Positions 1 through 8,742 of a stretch of DNA of 28,674 nucleotides are shown here, piece by piece. Position numbers and translations under genes: made by a program. The stretch covers positions 1-28,674 of the forward strand of contig CAYJIJ010000030.1 of NCBI GenBank assembly GCA_964370185.1, read 5' to 3'. Origin of the DNA: CAYJEQ01 sp964370185 (lineage in GTDB: Bacteria; Bacillota; Clostridia; Oscillospirales; Ruminococcaceae). Below the pieces are notes generated by a model. It saw only the letters and a program-made list of their open reading frames with translations. It made no database searches and was not told the DNA's origin. The stretch's first letter is position 1. The number at the start of each line of letters is the position of its first letter.

Positions 1-19
1 CTGCTAAAAGTTTTTTCAT
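1..19 (-). CDS. 5' end of a leftward gene (first codons only)
   Basis: A start codon (ATG at 19-17 on the minus strand) is preceded seven bases upstream by a GGAGGA ribosome site at 32-27. Only MKKLLA can be read before the window ends. The Lys-Lys-Leu-Leu start would fit a secretion signal, but nothing more can be said about function. Confidence 0.6.
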
Positions 20-208
20 GATTATATCCTCCAAAAAATTAAAATGATAAGGGTGGTTTTTTCCCTTATATATAACACAATTGAGGAAGTATAATCCTTT
101 CAAAAATTACTTTGTAATTTTTTACTGCGACTTCATAAGAGCGAAAATGCTTAATTTGAGTTTCAATGTTCTCCTACCCAGTTAAAACCTTTGATTTTAT
201 TACTGGGT
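20..208 (-). other. Long leader with two hairpins, possibly regulatory
   Basis: The presumed leader of the leftward edge gene begins with a hairpin whose arms are 176-182 and 202-208 (ACCCAGT/ACTGGGT), extended inward by A4/T4 pairing. Further along, an AU-rich hairpin AAAAATTAC-AAA-GTAATTTTT lies around 102-122 (read on the minus strand) and could act as a weak terminator or attenuator. I recognise no known riboswitch consensus. A regulatory role is inferred only from the length and the hairpins. Confidence 0.25.
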
Positions 209-214
209 GAGCTT

Positions 215-243
215 ATTATAACATAATTAATCACAGATTTAAA
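215..243 (-). promoter_or_regulatory. Sigma-A-like promoter for the leftward gene at the left edge
   Basis: On the minus strand TTTAAA (243-238) and TATAAT (220-215) are separated by 17 bases. The -10 box is perfect and the -35 box matches the consensus at four of six positions. Transcription would start near 208, giving a leader of about 190 bases before the start codon at 19. Confidence 0.45.
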
Positions 244-295
244 TATTGATCTTTAACAGTTACTTGTTATATATCCGCTATCTCCCATACTAACG

Positions 296-798
296 ATGGC
301 AATATCAGTACTATATTTTACTTACCATATAGAATTACTTAAAACTTTATCCATCACTTTCGGAACAATTTTCTATCATTTTGCAATGAGGCTCTCCGTC
401 GGATACTATTATCAGAGAAAATATAATAATATTGTAGACTACAATGATGGACGCTTTTACGTGGGAGAAGTAGAGAATAGGATATATGAAAAAATTAATG
501 TTAAAAGCTTAAAAAAATATCTGCCAACTTATGATTCTGTTGCTTTCAGTATCAAAGAGCATAAATATGAAGATATAGCAATGGCGATGTGCCAAGCGGA
601 GTTAGTTCATAAAACAATATTTATCTTTTCATTTTTTCAGTACTTGCATCCATTTGGTTTGGGAGCATAGAAGTGTTTATTATCTCTTCAGTACTATCCG
701 CACTATTCGATTTGCTCTTTGTGATAGTCCAGCGCTACAATAGGCAAAGAATTATGAGTATTATAAAGCACAAACCATATAAACCATCAAATAAATAA
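296..798 (+). pseudogene. CrtO-like acyltransferase family gene, frameshifted
   Basis: The first frame (296-670) encodes a hydrophobic N-terminus and a soluble core containing KKYLPTYD and MCQAELVH. At a run of six T (632-637) the frame is lost. Reading on in the frame that starts at 637 continues sensibly to a stop at 796-798, with a second membrane-rich segment and an ending that contains QRYNRQRI. The joined product would be about 168 residues. This arrangement (membrane segment, LPT motif, late QRxNRxR motif) resembles the small membrane family annotated as glycosyl-4,4'-diaponeurosporenoate acyltransferase (CrtO-like); that call is from memory of the family. There is no convincing ribosome site before the ATG at 296, so the true start may lie elsewhere. 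One missing T would explain the break; it could be a real mutation, slippage, or a sequencing error. Confidence 0.6.
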
Positions 799-849
799 GC
801 ATTCAAAAATCAAACTACCGCCAATACTAAAATGACGGTGGATAATATC

Positions 850-900
850 AAAATTTCAGGGTATACTCGCATATGTTGTGCAAGTATACCCTGAAATTTT
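850..900. terminator. Bidirectional terminator between converging genes
   Basis: A perfect 18-bp stem has arms 850-867 and 883-900 and a 15-base loop. It begins with A4 and ends with T4 followed by T, so it can work in both directions. It lies between the rightward pseudogene (ends 798) and leftward cca (ends 922). Confidence 0.8.
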
Positions 901-921
901 TATGCAGTTTTATCCATGAGT

Positions 922-2268
922 TTATAGCAAAATCCTCGCCTTTTGCACCAAAACATCTTTCTTATTCTCTATTTCACCATTAAGAATCATTTCCATAAGT
1001 GAAGAGAGTATTCTACCGATTTCACTGCCCTGAGGTATGCCCATATTTATTAAATCATTGCCGTTTATCTCAAGAGTTGCAAGGCTTATGCAATCCCCCG
1101 ATTTAATTATATCATCCGCAAGCTCCGCCATCTTCCCATAGCTACTTATCCTCGCCTTTGATATGTTTTCACTCTTTGCTAAATCGTCCGATAGCCTTAC
1201 CTGAGTTAGTTTTATAAACTGCTCATATCCAATTTTATTAAGCCATCTCTTAATATACTTTTCCTCTATTATTATATCACTGCTATGATATTTTATCAGT
1301 TGGGTTATTTTTGATATGCTGTCATTGTCAAATTTAAGCCTTTTAAGTATAATTTCAGCCATTTCAGCACTTATTTTAGCGTGCCCATAAAAATGCCCCA
1401 CTCCATTTTCATCAACTGTATAGCAAGCAGGTTTTCCTATATCGTGCAAAAGTAGTGCGAGCCTAATAATTAAATCATTTATCCCAAGCTTTACTGCAAT
1501 CACACTGTGCGCCCAAACATCATAATCATGGTAGGGGGTGTTTTGCTCAAAACCAAACATATCTGTAATTTCGGGAATAAACACCGCAATTACATCGCCG
1601 TACTCCATCAGCGCATCACCAACTGCTGCACCACATAAGAGCTTTGTAAGCTCGTCCCGTATCCTCTCAGAAGCTATATTTTTAAGCAGGTGGCAATATT
1701 TATGAATTGCAGTTTTGGTTTCATCACAAACAGTGAAGCCATGCACCCCTGCAAAACGCACTGCACGAATAATTCGCAGTGCATCTTCATTAAATCTTTG
1801 CTCGGCATTGCCCACTGCTCTTATAATGCCTTTATTTAGGTCGCAAAGCCCTCCAAAGGGGTCGATTAATCCTGTATCGTCACTATAAGCCATTGCGTTT
1901 ATCGTAAAATCACGACGCTTAAGGTCGCTTTCTAAATCGCTTACAAAGCTCACGCTATTAGGGCGGCGATTGTCACCGTATTCGCCATCCAAGCGAAATG
2001 TGGTAATTTCAAACACTTCACCGCTGATAACTACCCCTACGGTTCCATGCTTAATCCCAGCTTTGATAAGGGTGTACTGCTCAAAATGCTTTATGATTTC
2101 GTTTGGGAGAGCGTTTGTGCAAATATCATAATCCTTTGGGGTGTTACCCATTAAAAAATCACGCACCGCACCACCTACAATATATGCCTCAAAACCGAGA
2201 CTGCGAAGCCTTTTTATTATTAGTTTAACATTATGCGGCAAATCAAATTTTTTATTTATAATACTCAC
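922..2268 (-). CDS. cca: CCA-adding tRNA nucleotidyltransferase
   Basis: The product (448 aa) adds or repairs the 3' CCA of tRNAs in the cytoplasm using CTP and ATP. Visible motifs are GGAVRD (residues 32-37) and DYD (46-48), the metal-binding part of the class II nucleotidyltransferase head, then RRDFTINA (118-125), EDALRIIRAVRFA in the neck near 161-173, and HDIGKP in an HD domain near residue 275. Length and motif order fit the bacterial family with an HD domain. The annotated start is GTG at 2268, but the only ribosome-site-like string (AGGGG at 2272-2268) abuts it, so the exact start is uncertain. The gene stands alone after the terminator of the preceding leftward genes and ends at a shared terminator. 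Confidence 0.95.
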   Translation of the reverse strand: MSIINKKFDLPHNVKLIIKRLRSLGFEAYIVGGAVRDFLMGNTPKDYDICTNALPNEIIKHFEQYTLIKAGIKHGTVGVVISGEVFEITTFRLDGEYGDNRRPNSVSFVSDLESDLKRRDFTINAMAYSDDTGLIDPFGGLCDLNKGIIRAVGNAEQRFNEDALRIIRAVRFAGVHGFTVCDETKTAIHKYCHLLKNIASERIRDELTKLLCGAAVGDALMEYGDVIAVFIPEITDMFGFEQNTPYHDYDVWAHSVIAVKLGINDLIIRLALLLHDIGKPACYTVDENGVGHFYGHAKISAEMAEIILKRLKFDNDSISKITQLIKYHSSDIIIEEKYIKRWLNKIGYEQFIKLTQVRLSDDLAKSENISKARISSYGKMAELADDIIKSGDCISLATLEINGNDLINMGIPQGSEIGRILSSLMEMILNGEIENKKDVLVQKARILL

Positions 2269-2299
2269 CCCTAAAAAGATTTTTTAAAATTCCACTATG

Positions 2300-2328
2300 A
2301 TTTTAATAAATTTTCATAGGGAGCTAAA
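2300..2328 (-). promoter_or_regulatory. Possible weak sigma-A promoter for cca
   Basis: On the minus strand TTTAGC (2328-2323) and TAAAAT (2305-2300) are 17 bases apart, 32 bases before the cca GTG. Both boxes are imperfect. The terminator just upstream makes a separate promoter likely somewhere here. Confidence 0.3.
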
Positions 2329-2343
2329 CATGAGCAAACTGCA

Positions 2344-2388
2344 AAATTGGGCTCCGCTTCTCACTAAGCGGAGAGCAAAGCCCAATTT
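2344..2388 (-). terminator. Terminator ending the ddl-to-fapA gene block
   Basis: The outer stem is AAATTGGGCT (2344-2353) with AGCCCAATTT (2379-2388); the inner stem is CCGCTT (2354-2359) with AAGCGG (2366-2371). A seven-base bulge (2372-2378) lies on one side. In the minus direction the stem runs into ATTTTG. It sits ten bases past the stop of the FapA-like gene. Confidence 0.7.
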
Positions 2389-2397
2389 AATATAAAA

Positions 2398-4128
2398 CTA
2401 ATTAACTCCCATTATTACTTCGCCCTCATCCGAAAGCAAAAAGACTACACTGGACTCAGTATTTGTAACCTTAAAGCTTTCATCAGCAATAGAAATTTGT
2501 GTCGGTGGGAATACCATCTGCGCACGAACTGTGCATTTTTTATAATCTTTATCAATTTTTTCAAGCTCATCAAGCTCTTTTTTATTATCACGAATTTGTA
2601 TTTTATAAAGCTCACTCTGCTGAAGGAGTTTTATATATAATTTACCCCTCTCAGGAGTTTTATGCTCTTCTTTTTCTAAGAAAATTCTATTTTTATCAAT
2701 CATTTCAAATGTCTTTATATCGTTTTTAATGGTGTTGCGGAGCTCACTCATTCTTTCAATCACTTCTTTGGATTTTCCAAGATTGAGCATGGTTTCTCTA
2801 TTTCCTTTGCTTCCTATTGTATTTGCAACAATGCTGTTATAGGCATTTACTTTACCGCCAACTATTACACCCTTATCTAAAGTTACATCAATACTGTCAT
2901 TGCAATAAACCTCGCAGTTGATTATACTGCTGGCTTCAATGCTTTTATTAGAGGTTACAAAGCAGTTTTCGAGATATTTGCATTTAATTTTTCCACGAGC
3001 TGTAATTTTTCCGCTGTAATCCCCATTTACCCCTTTGGATATTATTATGTCTTCACCTGCAATCAGTGTAGCAGCTTCAACCGAGCCGTCAACCAATATA
3101 CTGCCCTCAGCCTTTATAATATATCCACTTTTAACATCGCCTTTAATATGAATGTCACCCACGAAATCGATGTTACCAACTGTGATGTCCACATCACCGG
3201 ACACTCTTAAAGTTGGCTCAACAAAATATCTGCCATCTTTGAGTGCAAGTTCACCATCTATTGAAGAATAGAGAACAGTCTTATCATCTGATAAATATGT
3301 ATTTTTTCCGTTTTGTGGCTGTGCAGGTTTTCCAGGCTTAGCTTTGAGCTTTACCCCGTGTACCGACATACCATCCTCGCCCAATGTTGGCAAAATTATC
3401 TCGCAAATTTTTGTGTGTTTTACTATATTATTTACTATATTTAAATCCTTAAAATCAATATTTCCATGTGCATCTTCGCTGTATCTGGGTATAATATTAA
3501 GCTCGGTGGTATGAACTATACTACCATCTTCTCCATCCTGTGGAAGCTCGCCTTTTGCAAATTTTAGCAGTTTGCAGTACATTCTTTCATGGGTAATATT
3601 TTCTATCAAATCACTGTCGAGGCCATGTTTTATTTGAAGATTTTTAATTCTCTCATTTATCATTTCAGTACTGACATCAGCACCACCGTTAATCGGTGGA
3701 AATACAAAAATATAAGCATCACATTTATTGAAGGACACATTTACATAAACCGCCGCATCAACAGGGTTTTCTTTTGGTAAGCGATTTTTATTATAATCCT
3801 GTGCAAGAATTTTAAGCCTTGAGTCAAATGCTTTAGTGTCTTCATCTTTGTGCATGTTGTAATCAGTGTCGAAGCCAATTCTATAGCAAAATTCCATAAG
3901 ATGATTATCGAATTTGCTTTCTTTAGGCTGGTTTATAGCTGTAATAACCTCGGTGTTTTTTTCTTCATCTAAGATTTCTTCGTCTTCGATTTTGGGCTCA
4001 GATAAATTAGAAACTGCTTCATTATCAGCTTCTGATTCGGTATCTTCTATTTCTTCCTGAGTTTTCTCGCCTATTCGCTCTAAGAATTTCTCATACATCG
4101 AGAGTATTATGCTTTTTTCCTTATCCAC
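2398..4128 (-). CDS. fapA: FapA / DUF342-family polymer-forming beta-helix protein
   Basis: The 576-aa product has an acidic N-terminus (Glu/Asp-rich to about residue 65), then the DUF342 (FapA) region. The central half is a run of short beta-helix-like turns (for example VSGDVDITVGNIDFVGDIHI, then repeated GDV, GSI, GSV and GKI turns), followed by a charged coiled-coil-like C-terminal third and a short beta tail. Family members, named flagellar assembly protein A from Vibrio work, are linked to motility and polar localisation; the mechanism in Gram-positives is unclear to me. The start is GTG at 4128, six bases after a strong GGAGGTG. It lies 22 bases after the gene upstream and ends at a terminator, so it is the last gene of the block that begins with ddl. 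A FapA gene beside chemotaxis and flagellar genes fits a motility role. Confidence 0.85.
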   Translation of the reverse strand: MDKEKSIILSMYEKFLERIGEKTQEEIEDTESEADNEAVSNLSEPKIEDEEILDEEKNTEVITAINQPKESKFDNHLMEFCYRIGFDTDYNMHKDEDTKAFDSRLKILAQDYNKNRLPKENPVDAAVYVNVSFNKCDAYIFVFPPINGGADVSTEMINERIKNLQIKHGLDSDLIENITHERMYCKLLKFAKGELPQDGEDGSIVHTTELNIIPRYSEDAHGNIDFKDLNIVNNIVKHTKICEIILPTLGEDGMSVHGVKLKAKPGKPAQPQNGKNTYLSDDKTVLYSSIDGELALKDGRYFVEPTLRVSGDVDITVGNIDFVGDIHIKGDVKSGYIIKAEGSILVDGSVEAATLIAGEDIIISKGVNGDYSGKITARGKIKCKYLENCFVTSNKSIEASSIINCEVYCNDSIDVTLDKGVIVGGKVNAYNSIVANTIGSKGNRETMLNLGKSKEVIERMSELRNTIKNDIKTFEMIDKNRIFLEKEEHKTPERGKLYIKLLQQSELYKIQIRDNKKELDELEKIDKDYKKCTVRAQMVFPPTQISIADESFKVTNTESSVVFLLSDEGEVIMGVN

Positions 4129-4150
4129 TAACTACACCTCCAAAAGATTT

Positions 4151-5200
4151 TCATATTATAACCGCATTGTATTTTTTCGCTAATTCTTCTAACATGCCGT
4201 TTTCGAGTTCTGAATGTTGATCTATCAGTGCTATTCCATGATATCCTATGAGTGCGTTGTCTAAGCCTTTTTCACTATGTGCCGTAAGTAGTACGGGCAA
4301 GCCGAGCATATGCGTATTAAGCGAGAAAAGATATCCGTCGTCGGCAGTTTCTATTACTATATTTAGTATGTCACAGCCTAAAGCTTCTGCCGCTAAAATT
4401 TCCTCACTCATGTCGTGATTGCAATCTATTTCTTCGGATATTACCACATGTTCGCCTAAAAAGAATAATTGATTTTGATTTGCAGATATTGTTTCGTCGA
4501 AAAATTCGGGTTCGCTTTTTATATACTGTGAATTTATCACACATCCAGCTATTTCCACTACATCGTTTTTACTGAGTAGTTCATCCACAACCACAAATGA
4601 AGCGCCATTTTTTATAAAGCTTTCTATACCCATGGAGGCAGGGGAGGTGCAGCTATTATTAAAATTTACCGCCACACCAATTGGCACTGTGGCATATTTA
4701 AGCATTTCAGCAATAATGTCATGAAGTTCATCTATATCGGAATTAGGGCAACTAAACGCAAATGCAAATATTCCCATTCCCTGCAATGTGACAAGTGATG
4801 CATATAGATTACTACCTTCTTTAGTTTCCATATCGTCCTCGAAGGTCATCATTACGATAAGTGAAATATTGCGATTTTTTGCCGCAATAGCAGCCGCCCT
4901 GCATTCGGAGAGAGTGTCTGCATTTAGAAGCAGTACAAATTCAGCTCCACTTGCAGATGCCTCAGCAAACACCTTGTCATACATAGAGATAAGCTCAGCG
5001 TATGTTGTTTCTCCAAACGGCTCGGTTTCTATCCCAAAAGCCGAAATAGTAGAAAGTTTTCCGCTATAATAATCTATTGGAGGTGCGGCACAAACGCCGT
5101 TTACACCTAAAAGAGTTTTCTTGTATTTGTTATAACTTTGTATATCGGAGTTTTTTTGTGATAAATCCAGTACCCATTGCGTGTGGAGGGGAATTTCCAT
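4151..5200 (-). CDS. Degenerate methionine-synthase-like protein (Hcy-methyltransferase plus partial pterin-like domain)
   Basis: The product has 349 aa. Residues 55-180 align by eye with the homocysteine-binding barrel of MetH-type enzymes: IETEPFGETTYAEL, then MMTFEDD near 117-123, and a Cys at 151 in the place of the first zinc cysteine. The usual glycine-rich GGCCG motif, which supplies the other two zinc cysteines, is replaced around residues 199-207 by GASFVVVDE. Residues from about 243 (FFLGEHVV) to the end resemble the start and end of the folate-binding barrel (LGEHVV, GCDILNIV, final KKYNAVII) but are much shortened. The start of the Hcy domain (DGAMGT type) is also missing. I therefore infer a catalytically altered or inactive homologue with unknown present function. 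It begins 22 bases after argS and is co-directional with argS and fapA. Confidence 0.55.
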   Translation of the reverse strand: MEIPLHTQWVLDLSQKNSDIQSYNKYKKTLLGVNGVCAAPPIDYYSGKLSTISAFGIETEPFGETTYAELISMYDKVFAEASASGAEFVLLLNADTLSECRAAAIAAKNRNISLIVMMTFEDDMETKEGSNLYASLVTLQGMGIFAFAFSCPNSDIDELHDIIAEMLKYATVPIGVAVNFNNSCTSPASMGIESFIKNGASFVVVDELLSKNDVVEIAGCVINSQYIKSEPEFFDETISANQNQLFFLGEHVVISEEIDCNHDMSEEILAAEALGCDILNIVIETADDGYLFSLNTHMLGLPVLLTAHSEKGLDNALIGYHGIALIDQHSELENGMLEELAKKYNAVII

Positions 5201-5222
5201 ATCTATTCACCATCAAGCTTTC

Positions 5223-6917
5223 TTACATTGACTCTGGAGCTTCTATTTTCATAATCATCAGTACATTTCTTATAACTGTCGCAGTTGCTGTGCATAGTGA
5301 CGCCCTTGCGCTTAATAAGCTCTTATCATCCACACGAACTTTGCAGGCATTATAAAATTTGTGGAAATGGTTTGCTACATCCATGACATAATGGGTAAGC
5401 CTTGCAGGGTCGTAATTTTTTGCTGAGGCTATTATCTCGGTGGGAAGCTTTGAAAGCATTCTTATAAGTTCAATTTCCTCAGGTGCTTTAAGCAGGAGCA
5501 AATCTTCTGCCGATGGCTTGTCCCATACTATATTTTCAGCAGTAAGATTTTTAAGTATGCCACATATGCGTGCATGAGCGTACTGAACATAGTAAACAGG
5601 ATTCTTTGAACTTTCTTCCACCGCTAAATCAAGATCAAAATCAAGTGTGGAGCTCGCTTCCCTTGTATTAAAGAAGAATCTTGCCGCTTCGATGGGTATT
5701 TCCTCTATTAAATCGCTGAGTGTGATGGATTTACCTGTTCTCTTGCTCATTCTCACAGGCTCACCATTCTTTGTGAGTCGCACAAGTTGCATTAAAATTA
5801 TATCGAGCTTACTTCCATCAAGACCGATTGCATCCATGGCACCCTTTAGCCTTGCCACATGCCCGTGATGGTCAGCACCCCATACATTAATCAGCCTGTC
5901 ATATCCTCTGGTTACAAATTTATTGTAATGGTAGGCAATATCGGCTGCGAAATATGTGGGTATACCATTTGCACGGACGAGTACTTCGTCTTTTTCACCG
6001 CCAAACTCAGTGGCTTTATACCAAATGGCACCGTCTTTTTCGTATGCCATACCCTTTTCCTTAAGCGTATCAATAGCTTTAGTAACAGCACCGCTTTCAT
6101 GCAGACTGCTCTCAGGGAACCATTCATCAAATACTATTCTATACTTTTCTAAATCCCTGCGCAGATTTTCTACATTAGCAGGTAGAGCATATGCTACAAG
6201 TGCTTCTTTTCGCTCTTTAGAATCAGCATCTACATATTTATCGCCATTTATATCGGCAAAGGCCTGTGCTCTTTCGGTTATATCGCTTCCGTGGTAGCCG
6301 TCCTCTGGGAATGGAACAGCCTCTTCACCTTTATATATTTGCAGATATCTTGCTTCAAGTGAAACACCAAATTTCTCAATCTGATTTCCTGCATCATTTA
6401 TGTAAAACTCTTTATGCACATTATATCCCGCAAGCTTCATTACGGACGCAAGACAGTCGCCCACTGAGCCACCCCTTGCGTTACCCATATGCATGGGACC
6501 TGTGGGGTTTGCAGAAACAAATTCCAGCATAACTTTTTCGCCCTTGCCATAGTCGGTCTTGCCGTAATCGTCGCCTGCTTCAAGTATTTTTCCCACTACC
6601 TCTGAAAACCATGCGTGTGAAAGTGAGAAATTTATAAACCCAGGGCCTGCTATCTCCACTTTTTCAAGATGAGTGTTTTCAGTTTCTATATTTTTTACAA
6701 TAGTTTCAGCAATTTTTCTCGGTGGAAGCCTAAAGGCTTTAGCGGACACCATTGCCGCATTTGTTGCAAAATCGCCATGGGTGGTGTCACCGGGGATTTC
6801 CACTGTAAATGAGGGTATCTCAGCCTGTGTGAGCTCACCGCTCTCAATGCTCTTTTTAAAGCTATTTTCTACTATTTTAGTTATTTCGTTTATTGTATCC
6901 GATACTTGATTATACAA
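5223..6917 (-). CDS. argS: Arginyl-tRNA synthetase
   Basis: This class I synthetase charges tRNA-Arg with arginine. The sequence shows SANPTGPMHMGNARGG near residues 131-146 (HIGH-type ATP site written HMGN), a KMSKS-type loop in VRMSKRTGKS near 366-375, an N-terminal Add1-like region with DTTHGDFATNAAM, and an all-alpha anticodon domain ending in VLMIMKIEAPESM. The length of about 564 aa is normal. I place the start at TTG 6917 because AGGGAG (6931-6926) lies eight bases before it; a GTG at 6926 is in frame but overlaps that ribosome site. The gene follows the DUF1934 gene with almost no gap, the same order as ywiB-argS in Bacillus. Confidence 0.95.
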   Translation of the reverse strand: MYNQVSDTINEITKIVENSFKKSIESGELTQAEIPSFTVEIPGDTTHGDFATNAAMVSAKAFRLPPRKIAETIVKNIETENTHLEKVEIAGPGFINFSLSHAWFSEVVGKILEAGDDYGKTDYGKGEKVMLEFVSANPTGPMHMGNARGGSVGDCLASVMKLAGYNVHKEFYINDAGNQIEKFGVSLEARYLQIYKGEEAVPFPEDGYHGSDITERAQAFADINGDKYVDADSKERKEALVAYALPANVENLRRDLEKYRIVFDEWFPESSLHESGAVTKAIDTLKEKGMAYEKDGAIWYKATEFGGEKDEVLVRANGIPTYFAADIAYHYNKFVTRGYDRLINVWGADHHGHVARLKGAMDAIGLDGSKLDIILMQLVRLTKNGEPVRMSKRTGKSITLSDLIEEIPIEAARFFFNTREASSTLDFDLDLAVEESSKNPVYYVQYAHARICGILKNLTAENIVWDKPSAEDLLLLKAPEEIELIRMLSKLPTEIIASAKNYDPARLTHYVMDVANHFHKFYNACKVRVDDKSLLSARASLCTATATVIRNVLMIMKIEAPESM

Positions 6918-6919
6918 AT

Positions 6920-7342
6920 CTAACACTCCCTAATATTAATTGTCACTTGGTTTTCACTTGCAAGCGCAGTATTTACATCCATGGTATATTTAAAGCTTAA
7001 GTCTCCGCCATTATCATTAAGTGTGGAAGATATGCTGTTGCCCCATATGCCAACAACTAAATTCCCCATGCCTGTTTCATAAAAACAGTTGTGGCGCACT
7101 TGATTTTCCACAATGAGCTGTGAATTAAATTCACCCGTGCGAGTCATTGTAATTTTGCTTTCATTTATAACTTCGATTGTGGTTTTAGTTTGCTCCATGC
7201 CATTTTCTTCGGGCTCGTCATAGCTAATGTAGTAATTGCCGTCTTTTTGATAAAAGTCGCCCGTAGTGAGAAGCTCAATATTATCCTTTTCACCGTCCAC
7301 AATTTGCGAACCGTTTATTTTTATCATAAATTCTTTTTTCAA
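6920..7342 (-). CDS. DUF1934 / YwiB-like beta-barrel protein
   Basis: This 140-aa soluble protein has alternating polar and hydrophobic strands and the family features ISYDEPEENGMEQTKTTIEV and an ending with YTMDVNTALASENQV. It matches the DUF1934 (YwiB) calycin-like family, whose biochemical role is not established. The start is TTG at 7342, with GGAG eight bases upstream. It sits between ddl and argS with short gaps, and the ywiB-argS pairing is common in Firmicutes, which supports the assignment. Confidence 0.85.
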   Translation of the reverse strand: MKKEFMIKINGSQIVDGEKDNIELLTTGDFYQKDGNYYISYDEPEENGMEQTKTTIEVINESKITMTRTGEFNSQLIVENQVRHNCFYETGMGNLVVGIWGNSISSTLNDNGGDLSFKYTMDVNTALASENQVTINIREC

Positions 7343-7369
7343 CTTCCGCTCTCCTTTGCAGATGGATTA

Positions 7370-8428
7370 TTATTTATCAAATGCTAAATTAATTAGCCTA
7401 TCAAGTAGCTCGCCATAGGTAACACCGCTGTGCATAATCATTTTAGGATACATGCTTATCGAAGTGAAACCGGGGAGGGTATTTATTTCATTTAAAACTA
7501 TATCCCCATTTTTAACTGCGAAGAAATCCACCCTTGAAAGCCCACTACAACCGAGTGCTCTATATGCTTTTATGGCAGTATGTCTAATTTCTTCCGCCTG
7601 TTTATCGGGTATTCTTGCTGGGATATGTATTGTGGTGGTGTCGTTTACATATTTAGCCTCATAGTCGTAAAAATCACTGTGAAGCTCGAGCTCACCCACT
7701 ATGGGGGCTTCGGTCTCGTTATTTCCTATAACAGCACATTCAACCTCTACCGCATCAATAAATTCTTCTACAATTACCTTTTCATCATGAATGAGTGCCG
7801 CTTCAATCGCTGTTTTAAGAGAAGCTTTATCCCTTGCCTTATTCACTCCCACCGAAGAGCCTGCATTTGCAGGTTTTACAAACATTGGATAGGCGAGCTT
7901 CTCTTTAAGCGTAGCTTCCAATTTATCGAAATCAGACATATCGAAAGCTTTTACTGTCTGCCATTTTGCGGTTCTAATGCCTGCGCTTTCAAGTATTATG
8001 TGCGTGATTTCTTTATCCATGCACATTGCAGATGCATTTACACCGCATCCCACATACGGGATACCCGCTATTTCAAACAGCCCTTGGATAGTGCCGTCCT
8101 CGCCATTTTTTCCATGCAAAACAGGGAAAATCACATCTATCGGGGAGATTACTGCACCATCTTCCCGAATCTCGATTAAGCCTTTGTGTGAAGTGTCCGG
8201 CGATATAACCGCAGGATAACAAAATTCACTGTCAAGATAGCTATTATTTCTTATTCTATCTAAATCGCCATTATATCGAAACCATTTACCGTCCTTTGTG
8301 ATGGCAATCATTATTACATTATATTTATCAGTGGGGATATTTTCTATTACAGAAACAGCACTCCTCAGAGAAACTTCATGCTCACTGCTTGCCCCTCCAA
8401 AAATTACTGCTAAATTCGTTTTTTTCAT
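7370..8428 (-). CDS. ddl: D-alanine--D-alanine ligase
   Basis: The enzyme joins two D-alanines with ATP for peptidoglycan precursor synthesis in the cytoplasm. Seen in order: IFGGASSEHEVSLRSA at the N-terminus, HGKNGEDGTIQGLFE and GIPYVGCG in the first half, the ATP-grasp region with MFVKPANAGSSVGV, VEVECAVIG, and the metal-binding end RVDFF...NEINTLPGFT. The length (352 aa) is normal. The ATG is nine bases after AAAGGTGA. It is the first gene of a leftward block that continues into the DUF1934 gene, argS, the MetH-like gene and fapA. Whether it makes D-Ala-D-Ala or a depsipeptide such as D-Ala-D-Lac cannot be decided safely by eye; nothing nearby looks like a van cluster, so I take it as the housekeeping enzyme. 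Confidence 0.95.
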   Translation of the reverse strand: MKKTNLAVIFGGASSEHEVSLRSAVSVIENIPTDKYNVIMIAITKDGKWFRYNGDLDRIRNNSYLDSEFCYPAVISPDTSHKGLIEIREDGAVISPIDVIFPVLHGKNGEDGTIQGLFEIAGIPYVGCGVNASAMCMDKEITHIILESAGIRTAKWQTVKAFDMSDFDKLEATLKEKLAYPMFVKPANAGSSVGVNKARDKASLKTAIEAALIHDEKVIVEEFIDAVEVECAVIGNNETEAPIVGELELHSDFYDYEAKYVNDTTTIHIPARIPDKQAEEIRHTAIKAYRALGCSGLSRVDFFAVKNGDIVLNEINTLPGFTSISMYPKMIMHSGVTYGELLDRLINLAFDK

Positions 8429-8478
8429 ACGAAATTTTCACCTTTCGCTCATGAGTTTATATTATTATATACTCAATC

Positions 8479-8507
8479 ATTATAACATAAATATTTCTTT
8501 AACACAA
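8479..8507 (-). promoter_or_regulatory. Sigma-A promoter for ddl
   Basis: TTGTGT (8507-8502) and TATAAT (8484-8479) on the minus strand are separated by 17 bases. Transcription would start near 8472, about 44 bases before the ddl start codon. Confidence 0.55.
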
Positions 8508-8742
8508 ACCATTTATTTCAATAGGTATGCATAACATCAACTAATTATTTATATATATCCGCTCCATTGCGTCGTGGGACGATATTATCATGATGTTTTT
8601 CTATTGTTTACTATCTTTTTACCTCTAAATGGGTTTATTTTTACTCCCTATCTTGCTATTTTATACCCGAGTATTAGAAATTTAGGAAGCTATACTTATC
8701 ATTAGTATAATATTCGTTTTTAGTATTTATATAGTAAATTAA
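8508..8742. other. AT-rich stretch without recognised features
   Basis: I find no gene, strong terminator or promoter here. The sequence is simple and AT-rich. It ends where the multi-hairpin element begins. Confidence 0.5.

Noticed and set aside
7580..8179. A 199-codon open frame on the plus strand
   Set aside because: It lies entirely antisense to ddl, has no ribosome site, and its Cys/Tyr/Phe-rich translation resembles no family. It is a shadow of ddl.
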